NCBI GenBank assembly: GCA_950295325.1
Contig: OX485804.1
Span: 2,292,001-2,356,000, forward strand
Direction of reading: 5' to 3'
Origin: Polytrichum commune
Lineage: Eukaryota; Streptophyta; Polytrichopsida; Polytrichales; Polytrichaceae
Length of the DNA: 64,000 nucleotides
Part shown: positions 32,641 to 46,573 of the stretch, piece after piece
Position numbering within the stretch: position 1 is the first letter of the stretch
Layout of the letters: the number at the start of each line of letters is the position of its first letter
Translations under genes and position numbers: made by a program
Notes under the pieces: model-generated
The model's database searches: none
Told to the model about the DNA's origin: nothing
What the model saw: only the letters and a program-made list of their open reading frames with translations

Positions 32641-34579
32641 TCCCTCCCATTTTGGGATCCAAACAAACTTAAATCGGACAAATCATTATACTGACATGTG
32701 TTCTTCATTTGATGCAAACAGCATTAATTTTGTGGAAGTGGATATGGCTGATGTACATGTGAGTGAAGAGAGGAAGATGAGTTTGTTGAAGCACCTGAGA
32801 ATGAATGCAAATGGGTTCTTTGCCTCCTCTCTTTGGCTATGACATCCGCATGTTTGCATAAGAGTAATATTAAGTATGATTCCTTGCATGGTAGAAAGTC
32901 ACAAAGAGGAGAAGGCAATCATGTGTCGTTGTTGTCTTATATCATACATGTGCCTTGGAAATGATCGATTATTTAAGAATTGTCTTCACAACATTCGTCT
33001 CCATTTCTTTTCTTATGATGCGTTATTTCCGGCTAAGGTTAGGCTCTCTTAATCCTTTTGATCCTCATGTTGTATGTTCATTACTATCACATACCATTTT
33101 GATATCATGTGGAATGCAGTCAATACTTCACCCCTACTCTAGTTAGCCTAGACATATTGCAAATATTGGTTGAAGATGGTTCATGGTCTCCTCTAAGTTC
33201 ATAGGTTTGAAACATTACTTAAAAGATGACATAGTCTTCACCTTTTCACAAGGTGTGCAACTTCTTGTTAATTGAGTGAAACTCAACACGGTGACCATGT
33301 TGTAGTGGATTGAATTCATAAACAAATGTGTGATGCAAAGACAATCCTCAAATGATTCATCACTCCTAGGCACATACCATGAGGGTTGTACTCATTGTTA
33401 GAACCAGGCACCACGTGCATGTATGACCCTGTAATTAATAAACAAGATTTTCCCCTTTTTAAAATGATATACGTACAATATGTAGTTAGGAAGTTCCCTC
33501 AAATACATACACAAGTGAGAAATAAATAATAGACCCCAATCAAATGTATACATTGGAAAGGTCATATGGAAATATGCTAAAATACTCTTAGCAATACAAG
33601 TTTATTTATCATTGATGAAAATGTTAAACACTTGTTCATCCATTGGCTGTAACTCATATACATTTTTTTCCTACAATATAAGTCATTATAACCAATGCAA
33701 TTATGGTTTCTAACTAACATCAAATGATTTGTCAAATTGTAGGTCCATATTGATTGACCCTTATTTTGATGATTATATTCCCATATTGGAAGGCCAATTC
33801 TAGAGGTTAATTAGTTGTTGACACTCAATCCATATGTTGCCAATTTTGTGGCGCATCCTATGGACCCTTCTCAAATGACAAATGATATTGCACGATCACA
33901 TCTTAACTTCAATTAGTAATCATTATCCCCAACTCTAGATAGTCGAACTTTAGGTTTGACATACAACATACAAAACTTGATTCTAGTGAACCTATCCTTG
34001 GACAATGTGGGATTACCATTCAACTCGCATAGTGGATGAAATATTCATTTGGACCTCTTGTAGATTACCCACTTCATTATAATTGATTATGGGCCAGAAG
34101 ATAGAAATACAACTAGGAGTATATGAATAATATGCCTAGTATATTTACAAAGCTAGAATATATAACACTCATAGCTTATGTATATTTTGTAATCCCGAGG
34201 CACAATTAACACCCCTTTTGTGCACCCACATGGATCCATATTTTTGACAATGAGTGCACCCCCCGAGGCACATACATGATACAAGGCAAAAACGACACAT
34301 GGTACCCTTCTCCACTCTTTCACTCTAGAATTTGACATTTGTTTTTACATTGCTCTTCAATGTTTGAGAAGGAAGTTGACAAATTCTACCCCAAAAAAAA
34401 CAAACCAGTGTGTGAAAGGCAAATAGGTTGCACTATGAGGTTCATGGTTGTGTCTTGAGAAGTAGTCTATGAGTAGTGATGGATATAGAAAAAGAGATGG
34501 ACTTGATTGTCCCATACTCTTGAGGATGTTAGTATGAAGTAGCCGTAGTATATAATGAGAAGTTGAAGAATGAAGAGTC

Positions 34580-34766
34580 ATACCTTTTCTAGCCCTTTTG
34601 GCTAAGATCAAGTGTAGTATCTCTTCTTATCGGTTTAATATTTGATATGAGGTTCATTAACATTCATGATATAAATCTAATTTTTTTAGGGTGTGGCTCA
34701 TTTGGCAACTTGTTGTTCGAGTTTGTGAGTGTTGCCGTGGTATTGCACTACTTCCTTGGCAGGCAC
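34580..34766 (+). pseudogene. U2 snRNA pseudogene, copy 2
   Basis: Start ATACCTTTTCTAGCCCTTTTG carries changes in stem I; GTGTAGTATCTCTTC alters the branch-interaction region, and the IIb stem is disrupted (GAGGTTCATTAACATTCATG). The Sm-like site (AATTTTTTTAGGG) is intact. USE (GTCCCATACTC, 34509) and a TATA (34549) persist upstream. Probably inactive or functionally impaired. Confidence 0.75.
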
Positions 34767-36292
34767 AATCCTCCTTGTTGGGGATCCAAATAAACAAAAA
34801 CTAGACTATATCAATTTGAATGTGTTGCAAGAGAGCAAGACGTACTTCTAGCTTTAAATCAAGCAACACTAAATTTTTGAGGTGGACATCATCGTCATAC
34901 ACGTGAATCGAGATGAAACAACCGAAACAACTGAGAGAATCAAGACAACTGGGTTTTTTGCCTTCTTTTTTTAGCTGCGGCGCTTGCCAGTTAGGATGAG
35001 AGTGGTATTGAATATGACTCCTTACATGGTGTAGAATGTCCTAGAAGAGTGATAAACCGCTTGAGAGTTGATTTTAGATAATTATCTCCATTCCTAATCT
35101 CTTGATTGTTTTTCAGGCTAAGATTTGCATGTCGTAATCCACATGATCCAATTTCCTTCATGATGTCGCACTTGTTGTCAGTGTATTCCTTACACAACGT
35201 CTTGAACAAGCTGATGAGCTTCCGGATCTCACTTTGTAAGAGGGTCAGGTATACAGGCAGGGGTGGACTTGCACAAGCCCACTTTGAGCTCATGTATAAT
35301 GTGGCCGTTCCTACACTAGACTCTAGTCAGGCTAATCATGACATACTGCGAGTTTTGGTTGAAAATGAGTGGTAGTTTCCTCTAAGTTGAATGGGTTTTG
35401 AATATAACTCAATAGTTGCCCGAAGTCTGCACTTATTCAAAAGTTGTGCAGCTCTTACTGGAATTTGTTATATTTTGAACATTCACATAAATACAGTTCT
35501 CTTGCTACAGATGAGGGGCATCATTCTGGTCATTTACACAACTTGTTTTGTAATGATAGTGAACTAATAATTGAACTGAATACACAGATTTGCAAGATGT
35601 TGAAAGTAGATAATTACGAAAGACTTAAATAATATGGTATATTGAATATTTCATTAGGCATGTGATGAGATGAATCGTCATACACCTGACTTGGAAAAGG
35701 TATGACAAACCCTACAACTGGGCTAGAAATGGAAAGATTGTGACAAGTGAAACTGTATGTGCTGTTTCTACTGAAATTAGAACAGCAAGATGGAAATGAA
35801 GAGGGGCTGAGAGAGTTTGTAGTACGTGGTCACCAACCTCCTTATTGGTACTACAATAAGATCCACTCTGATGACCTTCACCCATTAATGTGACTGAAAC
35901 AAAGAGAAGAAAACGCAACACACACAAACGCAGAAGAACTTCAGACATAAATGGGACAGTTTTCTTTTAGGAAAAAACAATTTTTACTTCACGATGCTCA
36001 GGATCTTGACTACAGGTGAAAGGTATGTTCAACTACCCATAATTATATTTCATTAAACCAGAGATCTCACTGGAAACATCTGCGAACTGCTAATTCAATC
36101 CTATCATGGACTATTTAGTAGCCGGAGAAGAGTTATATGGAGAACTTGGAGCATGCAGCCAGCAGGATGCTTGGATGGCTATGGCCTTCTCCGAGAGAGT
36201 GCCTTGTCAGTCATGTGTTTGTGCAATTGGGAAGCAGGAGGATGAGCATCCTCGCACCAATGGAGTCGTTGCGAGCAAGGTGTAGGCACCAT

Positions 36293-36315
36293 GTGTAGTA
36301 TCTGTTCTTATCAGT
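36293..36315 (+). pseudogene. U2 snRNA fragment
   Basis: Twenty-three bases identical to the branch-site region of U2 (GTGTAGTATCTGTTCTTATC plus AGT), isolated between non-U2 sequence. Its left flank (GATGAGCATCCTCGC.. AATGGAGTCGTTGC) resembles array DNA at 31853-31910, so it looks like a rearrangement inside the array. Confidence 0.6.
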
Positions 36316-36963
36316 GAGTTTGAATGCGTATGAATACTTGTGAAAGTAGAAGGCATTACCTAAAATATAATAAAATATACATATTAAATCAGCACACTAA
36401 TTTAAGTTTCATTTTAGAATGACAAAGACAGTTTCAAATGGTAAGTCACAAAAATCATAACCTCAATGTTAATGAGGATTTTGTAATGTTTTGACCTCCA
36501 AGTTAATTACATGCTTCATTAATGGTTTCCACATCTGGAATGAAATCCCAACCAATTGCTTATTTACTAATTGAGAATGCACATATATATTGGATTTTAG
36601 ACCTTGAAGGTGAAGTGCACTCAATATGGGATTTGTAGTTAAGTGGCCTTCAAGAATGCAAAGGGCTATGTTTCTTTCGAAGTTGGGTGGGGTGGGCAAC
36701 AATTTTCGGTCGGGTTCAAAAATTATAAAAAGAACTCTAGGGGGCTGCCCCGGCCCGGATTTGACACCCCCTACAAGTTCATAGGGGGTACTTTAACGTC
36801 CGCCAAGAGATTGTTGTGCACTTTGAAGTAAGGTTAATTAGGTATGGACAGATATGATGGATAGTGCATAGGATGTGGCTTGCTTGTCCCATATGCTTCA
36901 AAGAGGTGGACAGTAAGGAAAAGGGCGCCAGGTATATAACGGGAAATTGAAGTGAGAGGAGGC

Positions 36964-37158
36964 ATACCTTTCTCAGCTTTTTGACTAAGATCAAGTGGCC
37001 CTAAGATCAAGTGTAGTATTTGTTCTTACCAATTTAATATTTGATACGAGGCTCATGATGTTAATCTAATATATTTTGGGTGCGGGTTCATGTGGCAACT
37101 TGTTGTCTGAGGTTGCAAGCGTCGTCACAGTGTTGCACTACCTCTATGGCTGGCACAA
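36964..37158 (+). pseudogene. U2 snRNA pseudogene, copy 3
   Basis: Start ATACCTTTCTCAGC, but GATCAAGTG is duplicated around GCCCTAA, and stem IIb is deleted (GATACGAGGCTCATGATG). Upstream GTCCCATATGC (36886) and TATATAAC (36933) remain. Structure is broken, so it is a pseudogene. Confidence 0.8.
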
Positions 37159-38906
37159 CCCTCCCTGTCGGGGATCCAAACAAACCAAAACTGGACGAAT
37201 TCAACGACACGTATACTTACGCTTGGGTAGCTTGAACTAATTTAGCGACATTCTACATTAATTTGAATGTTTTTTAAAACCAGGAAATGCTCTTCTATCG
37301 TGGTTGCCATACGAATTGATAAATAATGTATAAGTTTTAGTGATTTGATTTTGATTCGAGATAATTTGGATGTGTGAGGAGGCAAATTTTTCACAAAGGC
37401 AACCTCATTGCACATATCATAACACATATCATCTTCGACACTGATATGTGCAATTAGGTTGCAGCCACTATATGAATGAATAAACAAAGTCGTCAGATTT
37501 TCTGATATGGTTTTGACGGTAAAATGCATCGGTAAAGAGGCACCCCAATTGCACATATCAGTGTAGAAGGTGATGCCAAGGATTGTGATGTATTCTTTAT
37601 TTGATCTAAACCATATTAAATTATGGACATGCCTGGCATACTTGTGAATGAAGATGAATCAATCGAGGCAACTGAGAGAATGAATACGAATGGGTGCTTT
37701 GCCTCCCGTCTTTGGCTTTGCCTTTGGCATCCGCCTGGTGGCATGAGAGTGGTATTGAGTATGACTGCTTACGTGGTGTAGAACGCTGATCTCTGAAGGT
37801 ATACGGTAACCTGTAGTGAGACCTAGGACTGGCATGCATATCTTAGCTAATCGTCACATATATCTTATAATAATCATAAACATGTGCATCCTAGAATGAA
37901 ACACAATGAGCAACGGATTGAAATTCAAGATGTGTTTCCACATCCACAAGGGCCATAAATCAAGGAGTTCATTTACACATAGCAAGTTCAACTTGGTGAA
38001 CAAATTTGCACTCATGTATTTTCGAGTGAATGTGAAGCATCGCTCCTTTCTAGTTCGTTATATCAGAGGAACGAGTATTGCATTAGACGATGGGCTAAGT
38101 ATGCATGAGTTGACACTACATTTTGGACACCAAAAGAGCTGCTACGGTGCCAAAGCTTATTGCAATCCTGTAGGGATCAATGTAATCACAGAGAAAATAA
38201 TAAAGCCATGTCACATCCACCCTAGCAGAAAGAAGCAGGATACAACAACAAGCCGAACATGAATTAGCGATGCAAAGACACTTCAAGTTGCAGATTTGAA
38301 CGAATTTTCGATCCATGATTGCAAACCTTCGAGTCCTATCCCACGTGAGAAAAACGAAATGAAATGACTGAAGTGGTAAAGATGTGTTCTCTTGGGACCA
38401 AGGAGGGCTTGGCGTGGGGCCAGCTAGGGTTTAGGGTTTGAGCTCTCAGAAGAATGAAAGGTGGTCCGATGCTTCAGGTGTTAGAACTGCACAGACGTGG
38501 CCATTGGTTAACTTCTATTGTGGCAAGAGGTCCTCACCAGCTGTTGGTGAGGTTTTGGCATTCTGAATTGGCTCACTGGACGTACTTGCGAAATATGTGT
38601 TTCGAGGTCTCGAAGGTCGAACAATCTGATGGTTTCTGGCATAATTGGGTTTGCAAGCGCCTGGAATGCGTGTGCCATTAGCTTTTCTGTTCAGGTTTTG
38701 AGAATTAGAGATTCAGAATTTATAGTTGGAGCTTGAGAAGGTTGGGCAACCAGAAGTCGGTACATTTCTCATTTGTATTAGATGTGTGTAATAGCCACGG
38801 TGACAAAAAGACCTGCCTTGGAGATGGCGGGTTGCAGTTTTGAAGCAGGCCTCTGTGGAGAAGTTTATGAGTAGTGGTGGATATTGCAAAAGAAATGGAC
38901 TGGATT

Positions 38907-38957
38907 GTCCCATACTTGACAGGAGGTGCGATGGAGGGCAGAGGCGGAGTTTAAAAT
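38907..38957 (+). promoter_or_regulatory. USE and TATA-like box of U2 copy 4
   Basis: GTCCCATACTT (38907-38917) and TTTAAAAT (38950-38957) hold the same spacing as in copy 1, with the RNA start at 38981. The TATA is weaker than in copy 1 (TTTAAAAT versus TTATAAGG). Confidence 0.65.
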
Positions 38958-38980
38958 GGGAAGTCGAAGTGTGAAGAGGC

Positions 38981-39168
38981 ATACCTTTCTCGGCCTTTTG
39001 GCTAAGATCAAGTGTAGTATCTGTTCTTATCAGTTTAATATCTGATACGAGGCTCATCGAGCCTCATGATATTAATCCAATTTATTTCGGGTGTAGGCTC
39101 ATAGGGCAGCTTGCTGTCCAAGGATGCAAGCGTCGCCATGGTATAGCACAACCACCTTGGCAGGCACA
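38981..39168 (+). ncRNA. U2: U2 snRNA gene, copy 4
   Basis: The 5' half is fully canonical: ATACCTTTCTCGGCCTTTT, GCTAAGATCAAGTGTAGTA, then TCTGTTCTTATCAGTTTAAT. Stem IIb is a perfect hairpin (GAGGCTC-ATC-GAGCCTC). The Sm region is AATTTATTTCGGG, an interrupted U-run. The 3' part (GGTATAGCACAACCACC) departs from the TTGCACTACC of the other copies. It is the best-preserved 5' domain in the array, and function is possible. Compare the Sm sites and 3' stems with authentic U2 of the same species. Confidence 0.75.
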
Positions 39169-40514
39169 ACCCTCCCTTCTGGGGACCCAAACAAAGCAAA
39201 ATTGGACAACTTCAATCCGAATGTGAATCAAGAGGAGAGGATGTACTCTTCCCTTGATTTAAATAGTAGTAGATTGTTTGAAATGGAGTATGCTGGAACG
39301 CCTGTTAATGAAGAGGGGAGTATGAATTTTGTCGAGGTTACATAAGTGGGTTCTTTGGCCGTGGCATCCACTTGGTATGTGATAGTAATTGCAACATTGT
39401 ATATCTAGGATACCCAGTTTTTTTACAAGGAATGACAAATAATGTTAGGTCTACAGTTAAAGTCGGTGACACTACACAGGCGGTTTACAATTAGTCTTGA
39501 GCAAGACAAATAGAATTGGTGACACTAAATACAATTTTTAGTGTACTGAACATAGTTGCTTACATGGTGTAGAACATCAGAGGAAATGGAGTGATGAATG
39601 ATGAGAATTTTCAGTAAAGCAATCACCTCCATTCCTCTTTCTCTTGATGCCATATATCAGGCTAAGGTTTGGCTCCTTTAATGCTCTTGATCCAGTTTCT
39701 TCGTCACTGTCACACTTGTGTGCTTATTCCTTTCACAATGTCTCCGACAAGCTAATAAGCTTCCCAATCTTACCTTCTAGAAAGGCCAAGGTATATATAT
39801 GCAGGGGCAGACTGGCACAAGGCACACTAAAATCATGTATAATGTAGTCAATACTTCACCAAACTCTAGTCAGCCAACATCGAGACATATTGTGAATTTT
39901 GATTGAAGTGGAGTTGTGATTCCTCTTACTTGAATAGGTTCTCAATAGAATTCGATAAATGCCACACTCTCTCTCTACTCACAAAGTCTGCACCTCCTTA
40001 ATTGAGTGACTTTCGTGTCGTAAATGCATGAAGTAAGGAACAGTTGTGCAATGCAACACAATTCTCACATGATTCATCACTCCAGGGCACACACATCATA
40101 GTACAAGCCAACGACGGCACTCTTACATTCTCCAAAATGCAGGTTGTCTTGACTTTGCTCTTAGGCATGAGTTGAAGCATAGACATGGCACAAAGGTTCA
40201 TATGGGTGAGTCGCAATGAGGCCGCACAATCATAAAAAGCAGCCATACATAAAACTACACAACAACGAAAACAAGAAGGCATATTTGCAATTGCCCTTCA
40301 ATGTCTAAGCATGAAGCTAACAAATCAGAGGAAAGCGATCCAGTGTTGGGAAGGCAGGTGGGTTGCAAAGTGAGGTTCATGGTGTGTTTTGAGAAGAAGT
40401 CCATGAGTATTGGAATGTAAAGAAGAAGAGTTGGACTTGATTGTTCCATACGTCTCACGAGATCGAGGGAGGAGGGGAGGGAGGGGCATAATGTGAAGCT
40501 AAAGAGTGAAGAAG

Positions 40515-40706
40515 TTTACTTTTCTCGGTCATTCGGGTAAGGTCAATTGTAGTGAGATCTGTTCTTATGAGTGGAATATCTGATACGAGGCTCATCGAGC
40601 CTCATGATGTTAATATAATTATTTTGCGGTGTGGGCTCATCCGTCAACTTGATGTCAGAGCCTGCAAGGGTCGCCATGGTAATGCACTACCTCCTTGGAA
40701 GGCATA
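40515..40706 (+). pseudogene. U2 snRNA pseudogene, copy 5
   Basis: Start TTTACTTTTCTCGGTCATTCG and AAGGTCAATTGTAGTGAGATC are heavily changed, while stem IIb (GAGGCTCATCGAGCCTC) and the 3' end (AATGCACTACCTCCTTGG) survive. The upstream element has decayed (GTTCCATACG). Clear pseudogene. Confidence 0.8.
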
Positions 40707-41599
40707 ACACTCTTTTTGGAAATCCAAACAAACCAATTTGGATACTTGCTTCAGCTTCGAAGTCTAACGAAGTCCTGAGGTCGAAGATGGAACCTGATAT
40801 TCGAAATTGCTGTTAAGATTTCAATGTGATGTTTAATCTATTCTAGGACACTTTCTCCTCAGATTTCTTCCCCACATGAAATTAAGTCAACGTTGCAGCG
40901 ATTTATCTGTGACCAGTGGCTTTGGAGGGGTATTTCAAAGACATGGTATAGCCTTTGAAGGTTATGTTGATTTGTACCTCGTACTACACAGCTTGCATGT
41001 AGGTGGAGATAACTGGGAACCTCGCCATTGTCTCATCATCACAAACGGTCCCATCCAAATTAAATTATCGTTACCACTGTTCTTTGTTCACACTCCACAC
41101 AATTGGCACATTTGTGTACTCATGGCAGCTGTGTGACTAGAATCTGATGCTTCAAGTGTTGGAGATACGGAGTTTCCTGCAACTGCGAAGATGTGGCCAT
41201 TGATAATAATTTATGTGGCATGAGGTTCTGGCATTGTGAATTTGGTCGCTGGATGTGATTGCAAAAAGTTGCCGAGGTCTGGAAGGTCGAGGAAGTTGAT
41301 GGTGGTATAATTGGGTTGACAAGCGCTTGGAATGTATCTGCCATTGGCTCATCTGTTCAGGTTTTGATCCTAAAAGATGAGAATCTTGTAGTTTTGGCTG
41401 TGAGATCATGTAACCGGTGGATACCTGGATCATGCTGGAATTCATGAACAGTATTGAAGTTGAACATACAACTCAGATTTTGTTCCGTATCGGGGTAAGT
41501 TCTCTCAAACTACTCATTGAGATCCATATATAACAGTAATACTACAAGTCGGCAAATCACATGGTACCCTTCTCCACTCCAACGTTCTACATTTCCAAG

Positions 41600-44500
41600 A
41601 ATTGCCGTACATTGCTCATGTGTAAGCATTGAAGTGTAGCCACGGCACAAAGGTTCAGTTCAGTGAGTGGCAATGGGGCTGCATAATCTTGAAATTGGAT
41701 AGCTCTAGTTTGCATCACATAGTATTTCATCTGGAGGACAAAGGTGGCATGTTGGAGTCATTTATAGCATTAAAATCTATAATCCATATCTTTTGTGCGT
41801 TGTTAAAAGTCTGGATCCACTTTGATACACTGTCTGCATTTCTTGGCTATGGAGGCTGCGTTAAAAAACTTGGTCGTTACATAGAGATATTGTATCAGAA
41901 CCTTTAGTTGTGCCCTGCGTAAGGGCAGCTGCTCATGTAATATTGTCCTAACCTGAGTTCTTAGAAAACAGTATAGTGTTTTTCCACTTCAACGTCCGCC
42001 CGTCACAAATCTCCATCAAGTTTTGAACACTGTAATCTTTACATTGAAAAGGAGCAAAACCATCTAGAGTATCCGGCCCTGTGATGGTGGACATGTCCAA
42101 CACCACGGACAATTTTGGCTGCAGGATTGAATAAGGAAATTTCTCATCTAGAGAGTGATTACAAAACATGAAGACTGTCATTTTAAGTTTCAGAATTGGA
42201 ATTGAAAGTCATAAGTCAGTCATAAGCAGTTGTTTCCCCAAGAGTGCTAAGTAGATGCTACAACTGCAGAAGTGACCAAGAACTACACAGGTTCAAGTCC
42301 CCTTGTCATTTTACTATCTTTGACATTGAACGCTTTCACTATGAAACTTTGTGTTTGAATCCTAGCTCACCATGACAATCCAAATTCAATGTCGTGATGC
42401 CCTGCTTGATTAATGAAGACGATTTTTATTATGGATCACTCAGGCAAAATTAGGAACATAGATCATGTACAACCCCTTTCAACAAATTGTTAGGAGTGCC
42501 ATTTGTATGTGTGATCCAAAGTCCTTCCATCACAAGGTGAAGGGGTGCTGTAAATTGGTGATGTTAGCAAATGGCAGCACGATGCAAGTAGTAGATAAAG
42601 TGATTGGCCACCTACATAAAATTTCAAATTTTGTGATATCTTTTGTCTTGATTCAATTATAATAACGAATATGGATGGAAGTTTGTCTGTCTGCATAACA
42701 ACACTCAAAACCTCAAAAAACATGAATGTACAATGACATGGTCGTCATTGCAGTAACCTCCAGTGATGTTCATTTTCCATACATGTGACTCACAAAAGCT
42801 AGAGATACATTCCCATCATGCAAGTCCTTTAATTGTTTCCAAATAGATTAGGGTGGGGGATGAGCACTTTCCTATATGCACTAACTTTTGGAGGCCTCGC
42901 TTGGACTTTGAACTCAAGTCATCACTGATCAAAAACTCGCACCCTTACCAAGTTGGCCTACACACCTAGGATCCCTATTACTTCCACAAGACAAATTTTA
43001 ACCCCCCATAAACATCCAACCCAGAACAATGTTATATCATGGATATATTTGTTCCATTTGTTACTCTAGTGTTGTGTATAGAGTATGCCCCAACAAGGGA
43101 CCCTAGCAAGCGGACGAAGAGGCTCTTCTTGCACCGATAGGAGCTGGGGTTTGTCTCTAAATATATGTATATTTATTTCCACTTCCGCCCTTACTTCTAA
43201 CTCACATAGAGACCTTGGAAGGGTGACCAACCGAAAAGTAGAAACCATGTGAGAGCAACTTATAAGGTGTTTTCTATTCATTGGCAAGAAAAATTATAGA
43301 AACTTTGGATCTACCATAGCCTACTTAAATTACGAAACATATGATTATATATGATTTAGCATAACATGAAAACCCCACTTTAGGCTTGAGATAGAAAGAA
43401 ATTAGTGTGACAAAAATAATAAAGGATTTAAAAAAAAGAATGAGTATATTCACATATAATACATGCAAAATGGATGAAAATTAAACAACTAGGTTAAGAT
43501 GTGTACACCCTTCTTTCACCAATATATAGCAATGTGGATATACGCCATGCCATATTGGAGTCTTAAATTTGCCTTCATACGGTACGGGCAAATCAAAATT
43601 TTATAAGTAATAATAGCATCATTTGAAATAGTCTAGGTTTTCTTTTATAATTACCTATAGGGTGATGAATATTTGGTGAATTTTTTTTTCTACTTAAGGG
43701 GTTCCTTAAAATCCAAATGAGGAGGTAAATAGCCCCCATAAAAATACCCTTTGTATGCACATGGTTACGTAATACAAGAGGGAGTGACCCTCCCCCCCCC
43801 CCTGCGATAGAGACTCGAATACATGGGTAAACAAGAGGCTTCTTCATAACCTTCAAAAGATATTGCATCTTGTAATGGGTTTTTAATTGAAATGTGCTTA
43901 ACATTGCATCTTATAGAACAACTACCACAAGGTCTCAGTCAAATCCCTAAGCTGCCTCATGAAAGCTGCTTAGAAATATTGAAACATTTGAAATTAGAGG
44001 GTATGTAAGAATAACACACTCAATAGAAATAAAAATTAGCAAATTCAACCTTTAGATAAGCAAAAGCTGAGGAGATCATGTTCATACTTTAAGGTCAACA
44101 TGTCTTAAATGGTCACTTTTTCCTACCATCCTACATCTCCTAGGATATAAAACACACAATTGATGCCTGATGATCTAAGTTGAAGACTAAGCAAATCTAA
44201 GTTGAAGACATAGCAAGTAACCGAATTAGGCATGTCTACCTTAAATGAGCAAAGCAAAGAAGACCACAGGGGCAGGCCCAGGGCGGGGAGGTATTCAATC
44301 TGAATGTTTAATTCAAAAAGATTGAGCACCAGTTAGGAGTGACACTTAAAAGCTAAACTTCCAAAGGCAGTCTGATCCTCCAAAGAGTGACCTAATGAAC
44401 TTTTTATGCCCATGTCAGTATATGAAGCTTCTACTGCACCCAAATGGCAAACAAGCTCGGACTTCGCAGCAGAAACAAAATGAATGCGAACATAGCATAA

Positions 44501-46573
44501 GCTACTTAGCTAAATTCATCATACAACACTGTGAACGAGTAAGTTATAATGTTGCTTTGACTATTCAATCATGAAGATCATTGGCATCATATATGGAGTT
44601 GGAATAGTTGATTATAATTTGTCACAACCCTACTGCTTCTACTACTCAACCCAGCCAATCAAGGTCAGGATCGGCATCTAGCTGTGTGACTTAGAGCCTG
44701 CAACAACACTCATTCTCCCTTTGCAATGGCTCATTCATTTCCATTGAAACCGTTGTTCAAGATCAAAGCAATAATTCATGGAAGCAAGAAGTCTCAAGTC
44801 TGCTTCTATGGTTACAAATTTAATTTAAGATTGACTCTGCATGGAGTCCTGACCAATGTTGGAGCAGTATACAAGTGAATGAATGGTAATAATCATCATC
44901 ATCAATAATGGTATCAAAGAACCTACCTGTGGATATCAAATTATAGTACCAATCAGACATTGATATTTGGTGGGTGTGTCAAGGTGAATGAATCTTTGTA
45001 TACCTGAGTAATTATTTGGTCAATACCATTCTAAATCACATTGATATTAGGGTAAGTTTACCTAAGTATGAACGTTCTTCCACGGTATATAGATCCGAAT
45101 GGTATTGAAAACAAAAATACCATCATACGCATACCTTACTAGTATTAAAAAGTGTGAAACCCTCATTATTGATACTCGGATAGTATAAGAATAATAATAA
45201 AAGATGATACCAAGTCAACTTTCATCTTGACTTGGCACATGTATGTGCATTGTTGATGTGCGCGCCTACAACGGTTTCCCACCTCCAAGATGCTTCTATG
45301 ATTGAGGTCCACAGATCATGTTATTATTTCATACTTGATAACATGATTTTACCAGTGCCATTTTGATACCTCTCTAAATGCAAGTGAACAACGTTTAATG
45401 TTAAGTGAGAGTTGTTATAAACCCTTCATAGCTTAATACATGGTCAAAATTTATCACTAGACCTTTAGCAAACGATTCATCGACATTGGTTTAACTCATA
45501 ATTCAACATTTCAAGTCTTGCATCTATAAAAAGTATATAGCAGCAAGATTTCTAGATTTGTACCAGGTATGTGTGTATATATATGTATTCCCATCCATCT
45601 GCTTGGCTGTAAATGCAGCATCTGCAAGTCAAACAATTTTCTGCCAAGAACTCCGACCGATTTTTGGCTGCTCCAAGAATTAAGTGAGTAAGCATTCCAC
45701 CTGGTGTAACTTACGGTGGAGTTTTCATCAGAAGACTCTGCTGCCATTTATGGGTCGTGAGAAGATCACTTTCAAGATTAAACCTGTCTGACCTCGTGGG
45801 CTTTACATGTATGTCTTTTCCACACATCGTTTATGGTTAAGTTATAAGTAGTTGTGCTCCCTCAATCCGTTTTGACTGCAGGCACTAGTGGATTTGCACC
45901 AGGTCTAGAACCACCGCCTTTTATGGCCCTTTACTCTGAGTGATGGACAATGCAGGGCCGGGGATGTTGTAGCCCTGCAATTGAATTTATCGAACCTTAA
46001 TTATTCACCCGAGCTGCAGTAGCAGCACCACCACCTCATGTTCTAAGTTAAGTTGGAGGTGAAAAGTGTCGCCCACAATTGCATGAGGGAATGGTACCTT
46101 AACTTCACCCCCCTCAACTTTGGAGCACTGGCATAATAACTTGTTATATATAAGCATGCATGTTACTATGGTGTCTGCCAGTGTCTCTGGAGATTTTGGG
46201 GCATAATCAGTCCAGATCCTAGTGTTTTTGAAGGCCGACCAGTTACATGTTGACATCTTTGCTATCCCACCATCATAAGGTGGAAATTATCTTGCACTAC
46301 ACCAGAGCCCACCTCCCACAGGAGGCATAACACCCAATATTGCATCTCAGATCCCCGAGATCAATATAGGGCTAAGGGGCTCACATTCACGCCGGTATGC
46401 ATAATACGGGCGTTATCTTTTCTTTTCTTTGACATCTTTCGGTTTTCCTTTCTTAAACTGTGCACTATTCTATATATTCTGTGAATTCCACTATATGGAT
46501 CAGTATTTTTCAATGAAGTCTTGAATTTTGAACCGGTAAAATTTCTCAAACTCAACCAATGCAACCGTAACTA
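41600..46573. other. Long non-coding stretch
   Basis: No protein gene is supported; open frames are short and unrelated to families I know. Content seen: a possible tRNA-derived SINE on minus near 42893-42970, a C tract near 43791-43802, and one partial copy of dispersed repeat family A (46186-46262). Confidence 0.5.
42893..42970 (-). repeat. Possible tRNA-derived SINE head
   Basis: On minus, TAGGCCAACTTGGTAAGGGTG resembles a Pol III A box and GAGTTCAAAGTCC a B box (one extra base), with about 32 nt between, as in tRNA-derived SINEs. No tail or target duplication was identified. By-eye match only. Confidence 0.3.

Larger units (their letters stand above)
31700..41600 (+). repeat. Degenerate tandem array of ~2-kb units, each carrying a U2 sequence
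   Basis: U2-like sequences start at 32453, 34580, 36964, 38981 and about 40515 (spacings about 2.1, 2.4, 2.0 and 1.5 kb). Their flanks are also shared. Upstream is GGCACAAAGGTxCAGTT..GAG.CTGCATAAT; downstream is GAATGxATxCxAATGGGTxCTTTGCCTCC and GGCTAAGxTTxGxCTC. Similar blocks without a U2 occur at 38440-38710 and 41135-41450. Units have diverged by many substitutions and indels, so the array is old. No protein gene is supported inside. Confidence 0.8.

Noticed and set aside
42214-42300. tRNA gene near GGTTCAAGTCCCC
   Set aside because: A B-box-like sequence is present but no A box, no foldable cloverleaf and no acceptor stem could be found.
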